Part shown: one piece after another, positions 1 to 7,210 of the stretch
How positions within the stretch are numbered: the first letter of the stretch is position 1
Layout of the letters: each line of letters opens with the position of its first letter
Notes under the pieces: model-generated
Seen by the model: the letters and a program-made list of their open reading frames with translations, nothing else
The model's database searches: none
Told to the model about the DNA's origin: nothing
Origin: Candidatus Melainabacteria bacterium
GTDB taxonomy: Bacteria > Cyanobacteriota > Vampirovibrionia > 2-02-FULL-35-15
Assembly: GCA_023250175.1 (NCBI GenBank)
Contig: JAHFBD010000057.1
Location: 1-11,194 of the forward strand
Direction: 5' to 3'
DNA length: 11,194 nucleotides
Translations under genes and position numbers: made by a program

Positions 1-134
1 TCAGTTAAGCTCAGATCATCTTCTAAAAGAGCATCTCCAAACTCAGAATCAATTCCAAGTTGATTCAGTTCCTCTACTTCAGGGTTTTCAGCATCAACCA
101 TTATATTTGCTATAGATCCTTGACTATCTGCCAT
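1..134 (-). CDS. Acidic hypothetical protein, N-terminal part
   Basis: This is the first 44 codons of a minus-strand gene that runs off the left edge of the window. It has a strong start: ATG at 134 is preceded by AAGGAG five bases upstream. The visible part begins MADSQGSIANIMVDAENPEV and stays open to position 1. It contains twelve Asp or Glu residues and no Lys, Arg or His, so it is extremely acidic. It has no signal peptide or membrane segment. I do not recognise the family. The good ribosome binding site and the lack of any stop make it very probably a real gene. Its function cannot be judged from this fragment. Confidence 0.7.
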   Translation of the reverse strand, partial: MADSQGSIANIMVDAENPEVEELNQLGIDSEFGDALLEDDLSLT

Positions 135-139
135 GTTTA

Positions 140-145
140 CTCCTT
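140..145 (-). promoter_or_regulatory. Shine-Dalgarno site AAGGAG
   Basis: AAGGAG on the minus strand lies five bases upstream of the ATG at 134. It fixes the start of the acidic hypothetical protein that leaves the window. Confidence 0.7.
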
Positions 146-495
146 ACTTACTATTTAAAAACTTCTAAACCAATAAAAGAAAAGCTTGCTTAATACAAAC
201 CTTCTTTAAATAAACATCGTTGTCTGAATTCTTGACACAGTTAAAACTATTCTTTTTTACCCAATTGATTGTCTTAGAGCCCTTATAATTTTTTTGCTTA
301 TTTAGCTTAAATAGGCTTACTTAGATTTTCTTTTAATTAGGTATCCATAACATACTATAACCTCTAAACGTTAAATAGGAAAGGAAAATTCCTTAAATGA
401 TTATTAATGTTTTTCTGTAGAATTGTTCTTAACTTAGGTTATGAATATTTGTTTAAATTTAAATAAGATAATAATTTAAAGTTTGTTCTTATCTT
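146..495. other. Intergenic region without a recognisable gene
   Basis: About 350 AT-rich bases lie between the rlpA-like stop and the leader of the acidic protein gene. I see no ORF, tRNA or convincing terminator. A TTGACA at 232-237 on the plus strand has no -10 box at the usual distance. A weak seven-base AT-only inverted repeat (AAGATAA / TTATCTT, about 465-497) sits just after the rlpA-like stop and is too weak to call a terminator. The promoter of the acidic gene should lie here but I cannot place it. Confidence 0.5.
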
Positions 496-987
496 TTAAC
501 TTTTTGAAATTGCTGATTCTTGATTTTTAATTACAGGAGTTACTACTTGAACTTTAACGTATGAAATCCCTTGTTTTTTTAAATCAAGTTTTTCTGCAGC
601 TTCTTCTGAAAGATCAATAATTCTGGTTGATTTGAATGGACCTCTATCATTAATACGAACAATTACAGATTTATTATTTTGTAAATTTGTTACTAAAACC
701 TTTGTATTAAAAGGAAGTTCTCTATGTGCAGCGGTAAGTTTATTTTTGTTAAATTTTTCTCCATTTGAGGTTTTTCTCCCCTGAAATTTTGACCCATACC
801 AAGATGCATTGCCATACCAAATCTCGCCTCGAAGCTTTAAATTTCGATGATTAATATCTCGGAGGGTAAGATTTTCTTCCTCTGTATCTTCAGCAAAGGT
901 GCTTAATAAACTATTATTCACACATAGAATTAAATAAAGAAATGCACAAAGCAGAAATTTATCCCAATCTTTTATTAAATTATGCAT
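496..987 (-). CDS. RlpA-like secreted double-psi beta-barrel protein
   Basis: This 163-residue protein belongs to the RlpA family, whose active members are septal lytic transglycosylases that cleave peptidoglycan strands lacking stem peptides. Residues 10-32 are hydrophobic and end in STFA before an acidic stretch, which looks like a signal peptide cleaved near residue 32, so it should act outside the inner membrane. The double-psi beta-barrel spans about 58-150, with NASWYG, TSNGE (E77), AAHRELP (H88) and VRINDRGPF (D114). These match residues linked to activity in Pseudomonas RlpA. There is no C-terminal SPOR domain, so septal targeting by denuded glycan is not expected, and no lipobox was noted. 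The gene lies 121 bases downstream of thrS on the same strand. No clear Shine-Dalgarno site precedes the ATG, but the signal peptide supports this start. The family is sure; catalytic activity is inferred. Confidence 0.9.
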   Translation of the reverse strand: MHNLIKDWDKFLLCAFLYLILCVNNSLLSTFAEDTEEENLTLRDINHRNLKLRGEIWYGNASWYGSKFQGRKTSNGEKFNKNKLTAAHRELPFNTKVLVTNLQNNKSVIVRINDRGPFKSTRIIDLSEEAAEKLDLKKQGISYVKVQVVTPVIKNQESAISKS

Positions 988-1108
988 AGTTAATCAGTCA
1001 ATATTTACCCAGATATTTTTTCTAAGACTCGATTTATTAAGAATTTGTTTATGTTAATAAGCAGATCTAACAAAAACCATACAAATAAAAATGTATTGCA
1101 TTAAGAAA

Positions 1109-3055
1109 TTAAATACCTTTCTCTTTAATTTCTTTAAGTATTTGTTCAATAAAAATATTTGTTTGAAGGGTACCCAAATTTCCTTTTTTCTTGGCACGTA
1201 CAGAAATAACATTATCTGCAATTTCCTTATCTCCAATAATTATCATATATGGAATTTTTTCTAATTCAGCATCTCTGATTTTTGCATTTATTGATTCTGC
1301 TCTTTGATCAAATACTGCTTTAATGTTATTTTCTTTTAAGAGATTATATATTTTTTCAGAATACTCTAAATGTCTATCTGCAATTGGCATAACAATAACT
1401 TGTTTGTAAGAAAGCCATAGTAGAAATGATCCTGCAAAATGTTCTATTAATAATGCTGCAAATCTTTCTAAGCTTCCATAGATTGCTCTATGAATCATTA
1501 CGGGTTGTTGTTGGGAGCCATCTTTTTCAGTATATTTTAAATCAAATCTGTTTGGTAAATTAAAGTCTAATTGAACGGTTGCTCCTTGCCATACTCGGCC
1601 TATTGCATCTTTTAATTTAAAATCAATTTTAGGTCCATAAAATGCACCGTCTTCTGGATTGATTTTGTAATCAAGTCCATATTCTTTTAAAGCTTGTTCT
1701 AAACCTGCTTCTGCAAAGTCCCAAATTTCTTTTGTACCGATTGCGTCTTTAGGTTTAGTAGATAATTCTGCAAAATAGTTTAGCCCAAATCCTTTATAAA
1801 TAATATCTATAAGTTGAATGACCCCTTTTATTTCTTCAACATACTGGTCTCGTCTACAGAATATATGTGCATCATCCTGAGTAAAACCTCGCACACGAGC
1901 TAAGCCATGCATAACTCCTGAACGCTCATATCTATAAACAGTACCAAGCTCAGCCATTCTTATGGGTAGCTCACGGTAGCTATGTCGTTTTGATTTAAAA
2001 ATTAAAACGTGGAATGGACAATTCATAGGCTTTAAGACATAGTCCTGCTCATCCACGGTCATATAAAACATATTTTCCCGATAAAACTCATTATGCCCGG
2101 AGATGTCCCACAGATCAGTCTTTGCAATATGAGGACTATAAACAATTTCATACCCTTTTTTCTCATGCAAATCTTTCCAGTAATCTTCCATTTGCTTTCG
2201 AACATAAGCTAAGCTTGGATGCCATAAAATAAGCCCGGGTCCTGTCTCATCATGCATACTAAACAGATCCATTTGTCGTCCAAGTTTTCTATGATCTCTT
2301 TTTTCTGCTTCTTCAAGTTTTTGTAAGTGTGTATCCAGTTCTTCTTTGGACCACCATGAAGTACCATAAATTCTTTGTAAGGATTCTTTTGTTTCATCAG
2401 CTCGCCAATAAGCACCCGATACAGAAAGCAATTTGAATGCTTTTATTTGTTTAGTATTGGTTAGGTGAGGACCTCTACAAAAATCATTCCACACAGGCTT
2501 TCCGGACCTGTCTTCTAGTATATACAGGGTTGGGGATTCGTTTTTATACTGTTCAAGTAATTCAGCTTTAAATTTTTCACCTTGGGTTTTAAAATCACTT
2601 AGTTGCTTATCCGTGTCATTAATATTTACACGAATAAATTGTTGCTCTTCATCAATCAGTCTTTGCATCTCTTTTTCAATTTTCATTAGATCGTCTGGGG
2701 TTAGTGTATGACTTGGTATTTCAAAATCATAATAAAAACCATCTTCAATAACAGGTCCTATAGCAATCTTGGCATCCTTAAATAAATTTTGGACTGCTTC
2801 TGCAAGAACATGTGCTGTACTATGTCTTAAAAATTCATAGCTTCTTGGATCATTTTGCGTAATAATTTCTACCTTATCACTATCTTTTAAAATTGTTGTT
2901 ATATCTTTTAATTCATCATTTAATACAAGACCCACACTTTTTTTTACTAAACTGTTACTTATTGACTTAGCTAAATCAATTCCAGAGCTACCTTCTGGAA
3001 TCTCTCTTTTTGAGCCATCCTTTAAAATTACAGAAATTGTAGTTTTTGTTTGCAT
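1109..3055 (-). CDS. thrS: Threonyl-tRNA synthetase
   Basis: This cytoplasmic enzyme joins threonine to tRNA-Thr. At 648 residues it is full length and has the complete bacterial domain order. A TGS domain covers about 1-67. The editing domain that clears mis-charged Ser-tRNA-Thr covers about 70-230, with its metal-site-like residues H78, H82, C193 and H197. The class II catalytic core follows at about 270-545, with zinc ligands C346, H397 and H522 and the motif-2 region RYERSGVMHGLARVRGF (375-391). The anticodon-binding domain lies at about 550-648. Motif 3 ends in LLWLSYKQ where most homologues have a proline in LWLAPxQ, a mild departure. The gene starts 20 bases after the pyrE stop on the same strand, so the two are probably co-transcribed. 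No Shine-Dalgarno site is visible before the ATG. I saw no T-box or operator, and the gap upstream is too small for one. Confidence 0.98.
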   Translation of the reverse strand: MQTKTTISVILKDGSKREIPEGSSGIDLAKSISNSLVKKSVGLVLNDELKDITTILKDSDKVEIITQNDPRSYEFLRHSTAHVLAEAVQNLFKDAKIAIGPVIEDGFYYDFEIPSHTLTPDDLMKIEKEMQRLIDEEQQFIRVNINDTDKQLSDFKTQGEKFKAELLEQYKNESPTLYILEDRSGKPVWNDFCRGPHLTNTKQIKAFKLLSVSGAYWRADETKESLQRIYGTSWWSKEELDTHLQKLEEAEKRDHRKLGRQMDLFSMHDETGPGLILWHPSLAYVRKQMEDYWKDLHEKKGYEIVYSPHIAKTDLWDISGHNEFYRENMFYMTVDEQDYVLKPMNCPFHVLIFKSKRHSYRELPIRMAELGTVYRYERSGVMHGLARVRGFTQDDAHIFCRRDQYVEEIKGVIQLIDIIYKGFGLNYFAELSTKPKDAIGTKEIWDFAEAGLEQALKEYGLDYKINPEDGAFYGPKIDFKLKDAIGRVWQGATVQLDFNLPNRFDLKYTEKDGSQQQPVMIHRAIYGSLERFAALLIEHFAGSFLLWLSYKQVIVMPIADRHLEYSEKIYNLLKENNIKAVFDQRAESINAKIRDAELEKIPYMIIIGDKEIADNVISVRAKKKGNLGTLQTNIFIEQILKEIKEKGI

Positions 3056-3075
3056 TTTTAATATATTTGAATATA

Positions 3076-3678
3076 CTAACCTAAAATTTTAGATCTCTCA
3101 ATGACTTCCTTTATATCAAATAGGTAATTATATTCCACCCCAATTTTTCTAAAAGCTTCTTTACCACCTTCATTTCTATCTACAATAGCTAAAACTTGTT
3201 TAACCTTGCATCCATATTCAGTAACTTTGTCACAAGCTTTTAATGAAGATGTACCTGTTGTTACTACGTCTTCAAGGATTGCAACAGTTTCACCTGATTT
3301 AAGAGGACCTTCTATCCATAAACTACGCCCATGTTTCTTTGGTTCTTTTCTAACATAAAAGGCGTTTAAGTTTCGTCCAAGCAAATATCCTATCTGTGAA
3401 ACACCACTAGCTAATGGATCTGCTCCAACACTCAACCCCCCAACAGCTTGAATATTTTCTTTGAGTAGTTTTAAAAACAAAATAGAAATTATTGTTCCTC
3501 CTTCATAAGAAAGAGTAGTTTGTTTTCCATCCACATAATAATTACTTTCTTTGCCACTTGACAAAATAATTTTCCCTTCAATATAACTTTGTCTAGCAAG
3601 TATGGCTAAAAGCTTATCTTTTAAAAGATTGCTATCTGATTGCCAAATAGTATTTATCGTTTGCTCAACTGAAAGCAT
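3076..3678 (-). CDS. pyrE: Orotate phosphoribosyltransferase
   Basis: This 200-residue enzyme makes orotidine 5'-phosphate from orotate and PRPP, the fifth step of UMP synthesis. The PRPP-binding motif is VAILEDVVTTGTS (132-144). The catalytic-loop type sequence FYVRKEPKKHG (107-117) contains the lysines and histidine expected in active OPRTases, and SSGKESNYYVDGK (40-52) is the usual N-terminal motif. The length is normal for a stand-alone enzyme with no fused OMP decarboxylase. It is probably the first gene of a pyrE-thrS(-rlpA) transcript. Its ATG lies 17 bases from the divergent ATG of the alkyltransferase-like gene, which leaves almost no room for a leader. No Shine-Dalgarno site is visible. 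Confidence 0.96.
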   Translation of the reverse strand: MLSVEQTINTIWQSDSNLLKDKLLAILARQSYIEGKIILSSGKESNYYVDGKQTTLSYEGGTIISILFLKLLKENIQAVGGLSVGADPLASGVSQIGYLLGRNLNAFYVRKEPKKHGRSLWIEGPLKSGETVAILEDVVTTGTSSLKACDKVTEYGCKVKQVLAIVDRNEGGKEAFRKIGVEYNYLFDIKEVIERSKILG

Positions 3679-3683
3679 AGGTT

Positions 3684-3693
3684 TATCATTCTA
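3684..3693. promoter_or_regulatory. Possible overlapping divergent -10 elements
   Basis: On the plus strand TATCAT (3684-3689) ends six bases before the ATG at 3696, so transcription would start at or next to that ATG. A weak TTGCTC lies about 17 bases further up. On the minus strand TAGAAT (3688-3693) would give a transcript starting about three bases before the pyrE ATG at 3678. Both imply leaderless or nearly leaderless mRNAs, which fits the absence of Shine-Dalgarno sites. This rests on short AT-rich matches and is tentative. Confidence 0.3.
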
Positions 3694-3695
3694 CT

Positions 3696-4025
3696 ATGAA
3701 AACATATGAAAGAATCTATAAAATAGTAAAAAAAATTCCAAAAGGTAAAGTTGCTACATACGGACAAATAGGGCAAATGCTAAATCTTAATCCTAGAGTT
3801 GTGGGCTGGGCATTAAATAGACTTGCAAAATATAAGCCAAATACTAAAGGACAGAAACAAGACAATATTCCTTGGCAACGTGTAATTAATTCCAAGGGAG
3901 GAATCAGTACTAATAAGCTTATGAATATTCCTCTTGGACTACAACAATTACTCCTAGAAAAAGAAGGAATTGTTTTTAATGAAAATAAAAAAATAAATTT
4001 AAGAAAATATTTATTTAAACACTAA
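3696..4025 (+). CDS. Alkyltransferase-like protein (ATL), MGMT fold
   Basis: This 109-residue protein has the DNA-binding domain of O6-alkylguanine-DNA alkyltransferase. IPKGKVATYGQIG (14-26) and NPRVVGWALNR (32-42) carry the helix-turn-helix region and the arginine (R34) that in this family helps flip the damaged base. The PCHR active-site motif is replaced by PWQR, with tryptophan at W60 instead of the alkyl-accepting cysteine. Proteins with this change (E. coli YbaZ, fission yeast Atl1) cannot remove the alkyl group; they bind O6-alkylguanine and hand the lesion to nucleotide excision repair. The length matches that group. The gene is divergent from pyrE and its stop lies one base from the stop of the convergent gene. 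Assignment to the ATL group is firm from the sequence; the repair role is established for the family and inferred here. Confidence 0.93.
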   Translation: MKTYERIYKIVKKIPKGKVATYGQIGQMLNLNPRVVGWALNRLAKYKPNTKGQKQDNIPWQRVINSKGGISTNKLMNIPLGLQQLLLEKEGIVFNENKKINLRKYLFKH

Positions 4026-4026
4026 A

Positions 4027-4557
4027 TTACTCATTGTCTCTATTAATAAGAGTAGGAGGACCAGTCATAGGTCTAATAGGTGTTGCTCCATTATTATTAG
4101 AAGGATTAAGAAGAGTAGGAGGAGCAGTTATAGGAGGTCTAACTATAGGAGGAGGTACCACATTACCATCCGGGTGTTTCCAGAATTCAATAACATCCTT
4201 GCTATTTATTCTGCCATCACCTGTTAAGTCTTCCTTTTCACGCAAAAAGAAACTAATTAATCTATCTTCTCTGTAGAGAGATTTTTCAATTCCTGTCCGT
4301 TTTGCTAATAATTCAGCAAGCTCATCTATTTTGTCAAGGTTACGATACGGATCTTTTAATAAGAGTTGGGTTAATTTTTCAAGAGGATCCCACAGTGGTC
4401 GTTCAATTGGTCTAGTAGTACTGCCTTGAGATGATGAAGTTTCTCCTAGTCCTTCCATGAGTATCTGATCAGGGTCTTCTGTTATAGGGTTCTGATTAGC
4501 CATACCAATGCCCATGTTATTGTTGACTAATTTAGGTTCTATATTAATATCTGACAT
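4027..4557 (-). CDS. Hypothetical protein with one EF-hand/dockerin-like half-repeat and Pro-rich tail
   Basis: This protein of 176 residues is not a family I can name. I chose ATG 4557 because GGAGG lies eight bases upstream; the TTG fifteen bases further up overlaps that GGAGG and is unlikely to be used. The N-terminal 60 residues are polar and low in complexity, with no signal peptide. Residues about 58-110 look helical and charged. DLTGDGRINSKD (110-121) fits a single calcium-binding loop of the dockerin/EF-hand type, where true dockerins carry two. From about 135 to the end the chain is rich in Pro, Asn and Thr with a loose internal repeat (APPTLLN, GPPTLIN). It shares the calcium-loop and proline-linker style of the dockerin-like genes at 9435-11194. 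The stop is one base from the convergent ATL stop. Localisation and function are unknown. Confidence 0.75.
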   Translation of the reverse strand: MSDINIEPKLVNNNMGIGMANQNPITEDPDQILMEGLGETSSSQGSTTRPIERPLWDPLEKLTQLLLKDPYRNLDKIDELAELLAKRTGIEKSLYREDRLISFFLREKEDLTGDGRINSKDVIEFWKHPDGNVVPPPIVRPPITAPPTLLNPSNNNGATPIRPMTGPPTLINRDNE

Positions 4558-4565
4558 TTCTTTGT

Positions 4566-4570
4566 CCTCC
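4566..4570 (-). promoter_or_regulatory. Shine-Dalgarno site GGAGG
   Basis: GGAGG on the minus strand, eight bases before ATG 4557, decides the start of the half-dockerin protein and argues against the TTG that overlaps it. Confidence 0.7.
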
Positions 4571-4580
4571 AAGCTCTAAG

Positions 4581-4610
4581 TTTATAGATCTAAAATTAAG
4601 CTTTAGTAAA
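4581..4610 (-). promoter_or_regulatory. Possible sigma70-type promoter of the half-dockerin gene
   Basis: On the minus strand TTTACT (4605-4610) and TATAAA (4581-4586) are separated by 18 bases. A transcript would start near 4574, just upstream of the GGAGG site. The promoter lies between mobile repeat copy A and the gene, so the element does not interrupt it. This is a visual match only. Confidence 0.35.
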
Positions 4611-4685
4611 GCAGAGTTTAAGTTGAGGGTTAACCATTACTACCTGGCTAGCGTAACTATTTCTAAGCAAATGACTCAGAAGATA

Positions 4686-4715
4686 AGATTTTATCTGATT
4701 TATTCAGTAAAATCT
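4686..4715. other. Hairpin 1 of element copy A
   Basis: AGATTTTA then CTGA (4686-4698, one bulged T) pairs with TCAG then TAAAATCT (4704-4715) around the loop TTTAT. The same hairpin is kept in copy B although the arm bases differ. An alternative overlapping stem, AGATAA (4681-4686) with TTATCT (4691-4696), could compete with it. Confidence 0.6.
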
Positions 4716-4755
4716 GTAAGGTATTATAAATGGCAGACTAGAAGCACTCTGGAAA

Positions 4756-4787
4756 GCTGGTTTTGGGAGTGCAGCGAAAAACCCGGC
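4756..4787. other. Hairpin 2 of element copy A
   Basis: GCTGG-TTTT (4756-4764) pairs with AAAA-CCGGC (4778-4787), with one bulged C and one G-T wobble, around a loop containing GGGAG and AGCG that is largely shared with copy B. No T-run follows on either strand, so it is not a classical intrinsic terminator. Confidence 0.55.
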
Positions 4788-4807
4788 GGTAGGTAGAAAC
4801 GATTAAC

Positions 4808-7210
4808 CTATTCCTTTATGTAGTTTAAAAGTGTTTTAATTTGCTCTAAATAACTTGTTATATACATTGCTCTTTTATTTCTATCTAAATATTTTTCTAA
4901 CCCAAGCCAGTTTTTTACTTTAAGTTGCAATTCAGATAGTTTTTTTTCTGTTTCTTGAATCTTATCTTTATCGTAGCTTCGAAAGCTTTCTTTTAATTCT
5001 TTAGTTAAAAAATAAACCTCTTTTTCTGACTGGCTATCAGTAAGAACAGAGTAAGCTTGTCGAGAAGTAATTTTTTCAACAATAGAAGCAAATTCATCTA
5101 ATATCTTTTGACTTGCTAAAAAAGGATCGTTATAAGGGATAAGAACTGTTTGTTCTCTAAATGGTCCTAGTTTAAGTAAATCTTGTTTCTGAGTATTAAT
5201 ATGCTCAGAAGCAAATAATGAAATGCCAAGTGCGCCGGCATTACGTGCAGCTGAAATTCTCTCTGCAAGCTCACCTTCAGTTAGTACTCTAAGATTGAAC
5301 CCAGGTATTATAATTCCTTGATCATTGGTATAGTGTCGCTCTCTTTCAAGCCTCATCTTTACCTCATCCTTAGAAAAGGAATAATAAAATGGATATGCGA
5401 CATCAACCCATTTATTCATAAGCCATTTTTCCCAGTCTTGTTGAATCAACTTCATCCTTAAAGAGTGATCTATGGCAAATACTGCAACTGAAATTTTTAG
5501 TTTTGGTTTAATCCCCTTTAACTTTAGACTTGTATTTTTTACAAAATCACTTACAAGTTCTGCTTTCCATTCTCTCCACGTCTTATTTATAGGGCCTTTA
5601 TTTAACGGTAACTTACCTGTAGCTTGTTTGAAACTGTTTTTTGTAACGAAGTCAAAACCAGCTTGAGCATAGTCTTTTTGGAATGGGAATCTTATATAAT
5701 CAAGTTGTAATCCATCGACATCATATTTTGTAATAATCTCAGTAAATAGGTCTTGAAGAAATTCACAAGCTTTTTTATTTGCAGGACTTACCCAAAATTC
5801 AGGCTGCATGTCAATTCTTAATTCACCATTCTCACCAGATAGAGCCCAGCTTCTACCTTTGTTAGAAATTATTGGACCAGGATATTGAACTGATTTATCT
5901 ATTAGAAGATTGTGCCTTGTATTTCCGACAGCAAAAGTCCATACCCAGGCATGCAGTTCTACACCATAAGCATGAGCAGCCTCTGTTGCTACTTTTAGGG
6001 GATCCCATCCTTTAATCAGGGGATTCTGAGGTAAAAATTCTGAAGGATAAATAGGATAGCCTGCATTTACTGTTTCAAAAAATATTACATTAAAGCCCAT
6101 CTTAGCAAGATTTTTAATTAAATTAGTTAACTCAAGAGAATCCCTGCAAGCTACGATGCTTCCTCTGTCTAGCCAGACAGCTCTAATCTCTACATCTCGT
6201 ACAGGTATACCTAATGAATAAACAATTGCAAATTCATTTCTAGCTAACCGAGCACTTTCCCTTGCTTCAAGGGGATTCGCAAACAAATAATCAGTACTGA
6301 AATCATTTAAAAATGCCTCTCCATTTTCAAAATGCTTTCTAAGTTTATATTTAATAACAGGAAGATTTAGTTGTTCTGATATTTGAATAACTGATTTAGC
6401 CTCTTCTTTTATGGAAGAAATTCCTTCCATAAGTTTTTTAAATTCCTCTTTTGTGATTTCTTTTGTAAGCTTTGGAGTAAGCCCATCCCAAAAATAATTT
6501 ATTGTTTCTTGCAAAGTTTTTATATCATTATTTTTTTCAACATCCTGCCCCCAGGCATATCCAAAAAATACAAGATTATCAGAACCACAAATAGCTATTT
6601 GATTATTTTCTTGCCACCGGGCTGAAACTTTTTTATCAGTTGCAGGATCAATTGTGGTGTAAAAACTTCCGCTTGGAAGTACAGTTAACAAGTTATCAAC
6701 TTTATGCTTTAAATCTAGTGGGCTTCTTGTAATTTGATTTTCAGCAATCTTAATTCCATGCTCATCTAAAAACAACTTCAACTCAGCTGAAATAGTACCA
6801 ACTCCAGAAGAAATAATTAATTTCCCCCCGGAGTCTAAAAACCGATTTAAAAAACTATGTTCCTCTGGATCAATATCTATAGCTAAAGGAAAAAATATTA
6901 CATTTAGTCCGAGATCTTCTGTTTTTGTCTCTGTGGATAGGTTACATAAAAACTGGGAGTTGAAAAATGTCCCATCGAAAGTTTCTAAAAAAGACTTCCA
7001 CAATTGATAAAAGCCAATTATATTGTTATTTTCATAAGCCGTAACATTTTTATAACTATATAAAACACCTATTTTTTCATTATCTTTTGCAAAAACTACA
7101 GTAGAATTATTAAAGAGTAGGGGTATAGAATAAAAAAAAGAAAACAGAAGTATTATAATGAAGGGCTTTCTTCTAAAACAAACAAAGAAATTACTTATAA
7201 AAAGATTCAC
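4808..7210 (-). CDS. Secreted family-10-like glycosyl hydrolase (GHL10)
   Basis: This 800-residue protein has a GHL10-type (DUF187-like) TIM barrel. FRRK (12-15) followed by a hydrophobic stretch and VVFA (38-41) is a signal peptide, so it should be exported. Residues about 45-245 form an N-terminal alpha/beta domain with GKLIISSGVGT (129-139), resembling glutamine-amidotransferase-like or ThuA-like folds. The barrel covers about 338-670: EIRAVWLDRG (341-350), the segment with GFNVIFFETVNAG (372-384), LHAWVWTFAVGN (419-430) and the hallmark DGLQLDYIRFP (499-509), whose acidic residues are candidates for the catalytic site. The last 110 residues are helical and charged. Family members are thought to act on polysaccharide, perhaps cell-wall or exopolysaccharide; the substrate here is unknown. 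The start is GTG 7210 with GAGG seven bases upstream. It is the only start that keeps the positive end of the signal peptide, and it overlaps the divergent pnp gene by 53 bases. Confidence 0.9.
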   Translation of the reverse strand: MNLFISNFFVCFRRKPFIIILLFSFFYSIPLLFNNSTVVFAKDNEKIGVLYSYKNVTAYENNNIIGFYQLWKSFLETFDGTFFNSQFLCNLSTETKTEDLGLNVIFFPLAIDIDPEEHSFLNRFLDSGGKLIISSGVGTISAELKLFLDEHGIKIAENQITRSPLDLKHKVDNLLTVLPSGSFYTTIDPATDKKVSARWQENNQIAICGSDNLVFFGYAWGQDVEKNNDIKTLQETINYFWDGLTPKLTKEITKEEFKKLMEGISSIKEEAKSVIQISEQLNLPVIKYKLRKHFENGEAFLNDFSTDYLFANPLEARESARLARNEFAIVYSLGIPVRDVEIRAVWLDRGSIVACRDSLELTNLIKNLAKMGFNVIFFETVNAGYPIYPSEFLPQNPLIKGWDPLKVATEAAHAYGVELHAWVWTFAVGNTRHNLLIDKSVQYPGPIISNKGRSWALSGENGELRIDMQPEFWVSPANKKACEFLQDLFTEIITKYDVDGLQLDYIRFPFQKDYAQAGFDFVTKNSFKQATGKLPLNKGPINKTWREWKAELVSDFVKNTSLKLKGIKPKLKISVAVFAIDHSLRMKLIQQDWEKWLMNKWVDVAYPFYYSFSKDEVKMRLERERHYTNDQGIIIPGFNLRVLTEGELAERISAARNAGALGISLFASEHINTQKQDLLKLGPFREQTVLIPYNDPFLASQKILDEFASIVEKITSRQAYSVLTDSQSEKEVYFLTKELKESFRSYDKDKIQETEKKLSELQLKVKNWLGLEKYLDRNKRAMYITSYLEQIKTLLNYIKE

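Larger units (their letters stand above)
4636..4800 (+). mobile_element. 165-bp MITE-like element, copy A
   Basis: This non-coding element matches 9239-9403 in the same orientation along its full 165 bases, with about 26 substitutions and three small gaps by eye. The left end is ATTACTACCT and the right end AGGTAGAAAC, whose reverse complement GTTTCTACCT is a near match, so they form short terminal inverted repeats. It is flanked by 8-base direct repeats with one mismatch, GGTTAACC (4628-4635) and GATTAACC (4801-4808), as expected of a target duplication. It carries no ORF. Two internal hairpins are described separately. It sits just beyond the stop codon of the GHL10 gene (4808-4810, minus), with the right target repeat touching that stop. 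An 8-base duplication is made by several transposase families, so the mobilising enzyme cannot be named. Confidence 0.75.

Noticed and set aside
232..260. Plus-strand promoter starting with TTGACA
   Set aside because: No -10 box at a workable distance and no plus-strand gene downstream.
4558..4572. TTG start at 4572 for the half-dockerin protein
   Set aside because: The TTG overlaps the GGAGG ribosome site that serves ATG 4557.
4740..4800. Similarity of the element's right end (CCGGCGGTAGG) to part of an FMN riboswitch
   Set aside because: Only a short motif matches; the other conserved FMN-element segments and paired arms are missing and no riboflavin gene follows.
5472..5666. Plus-strand open frame inside the GHL10 gene
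   Set aside because: It lies wholly antisense to well-conserved coding sequence, with no ribosome site or recognisable motif. The same applies to the antisense or out-of-frame frames at 1054-1236, 2209-2415, 4034-4276, 8582-8872 and 10036-10296.
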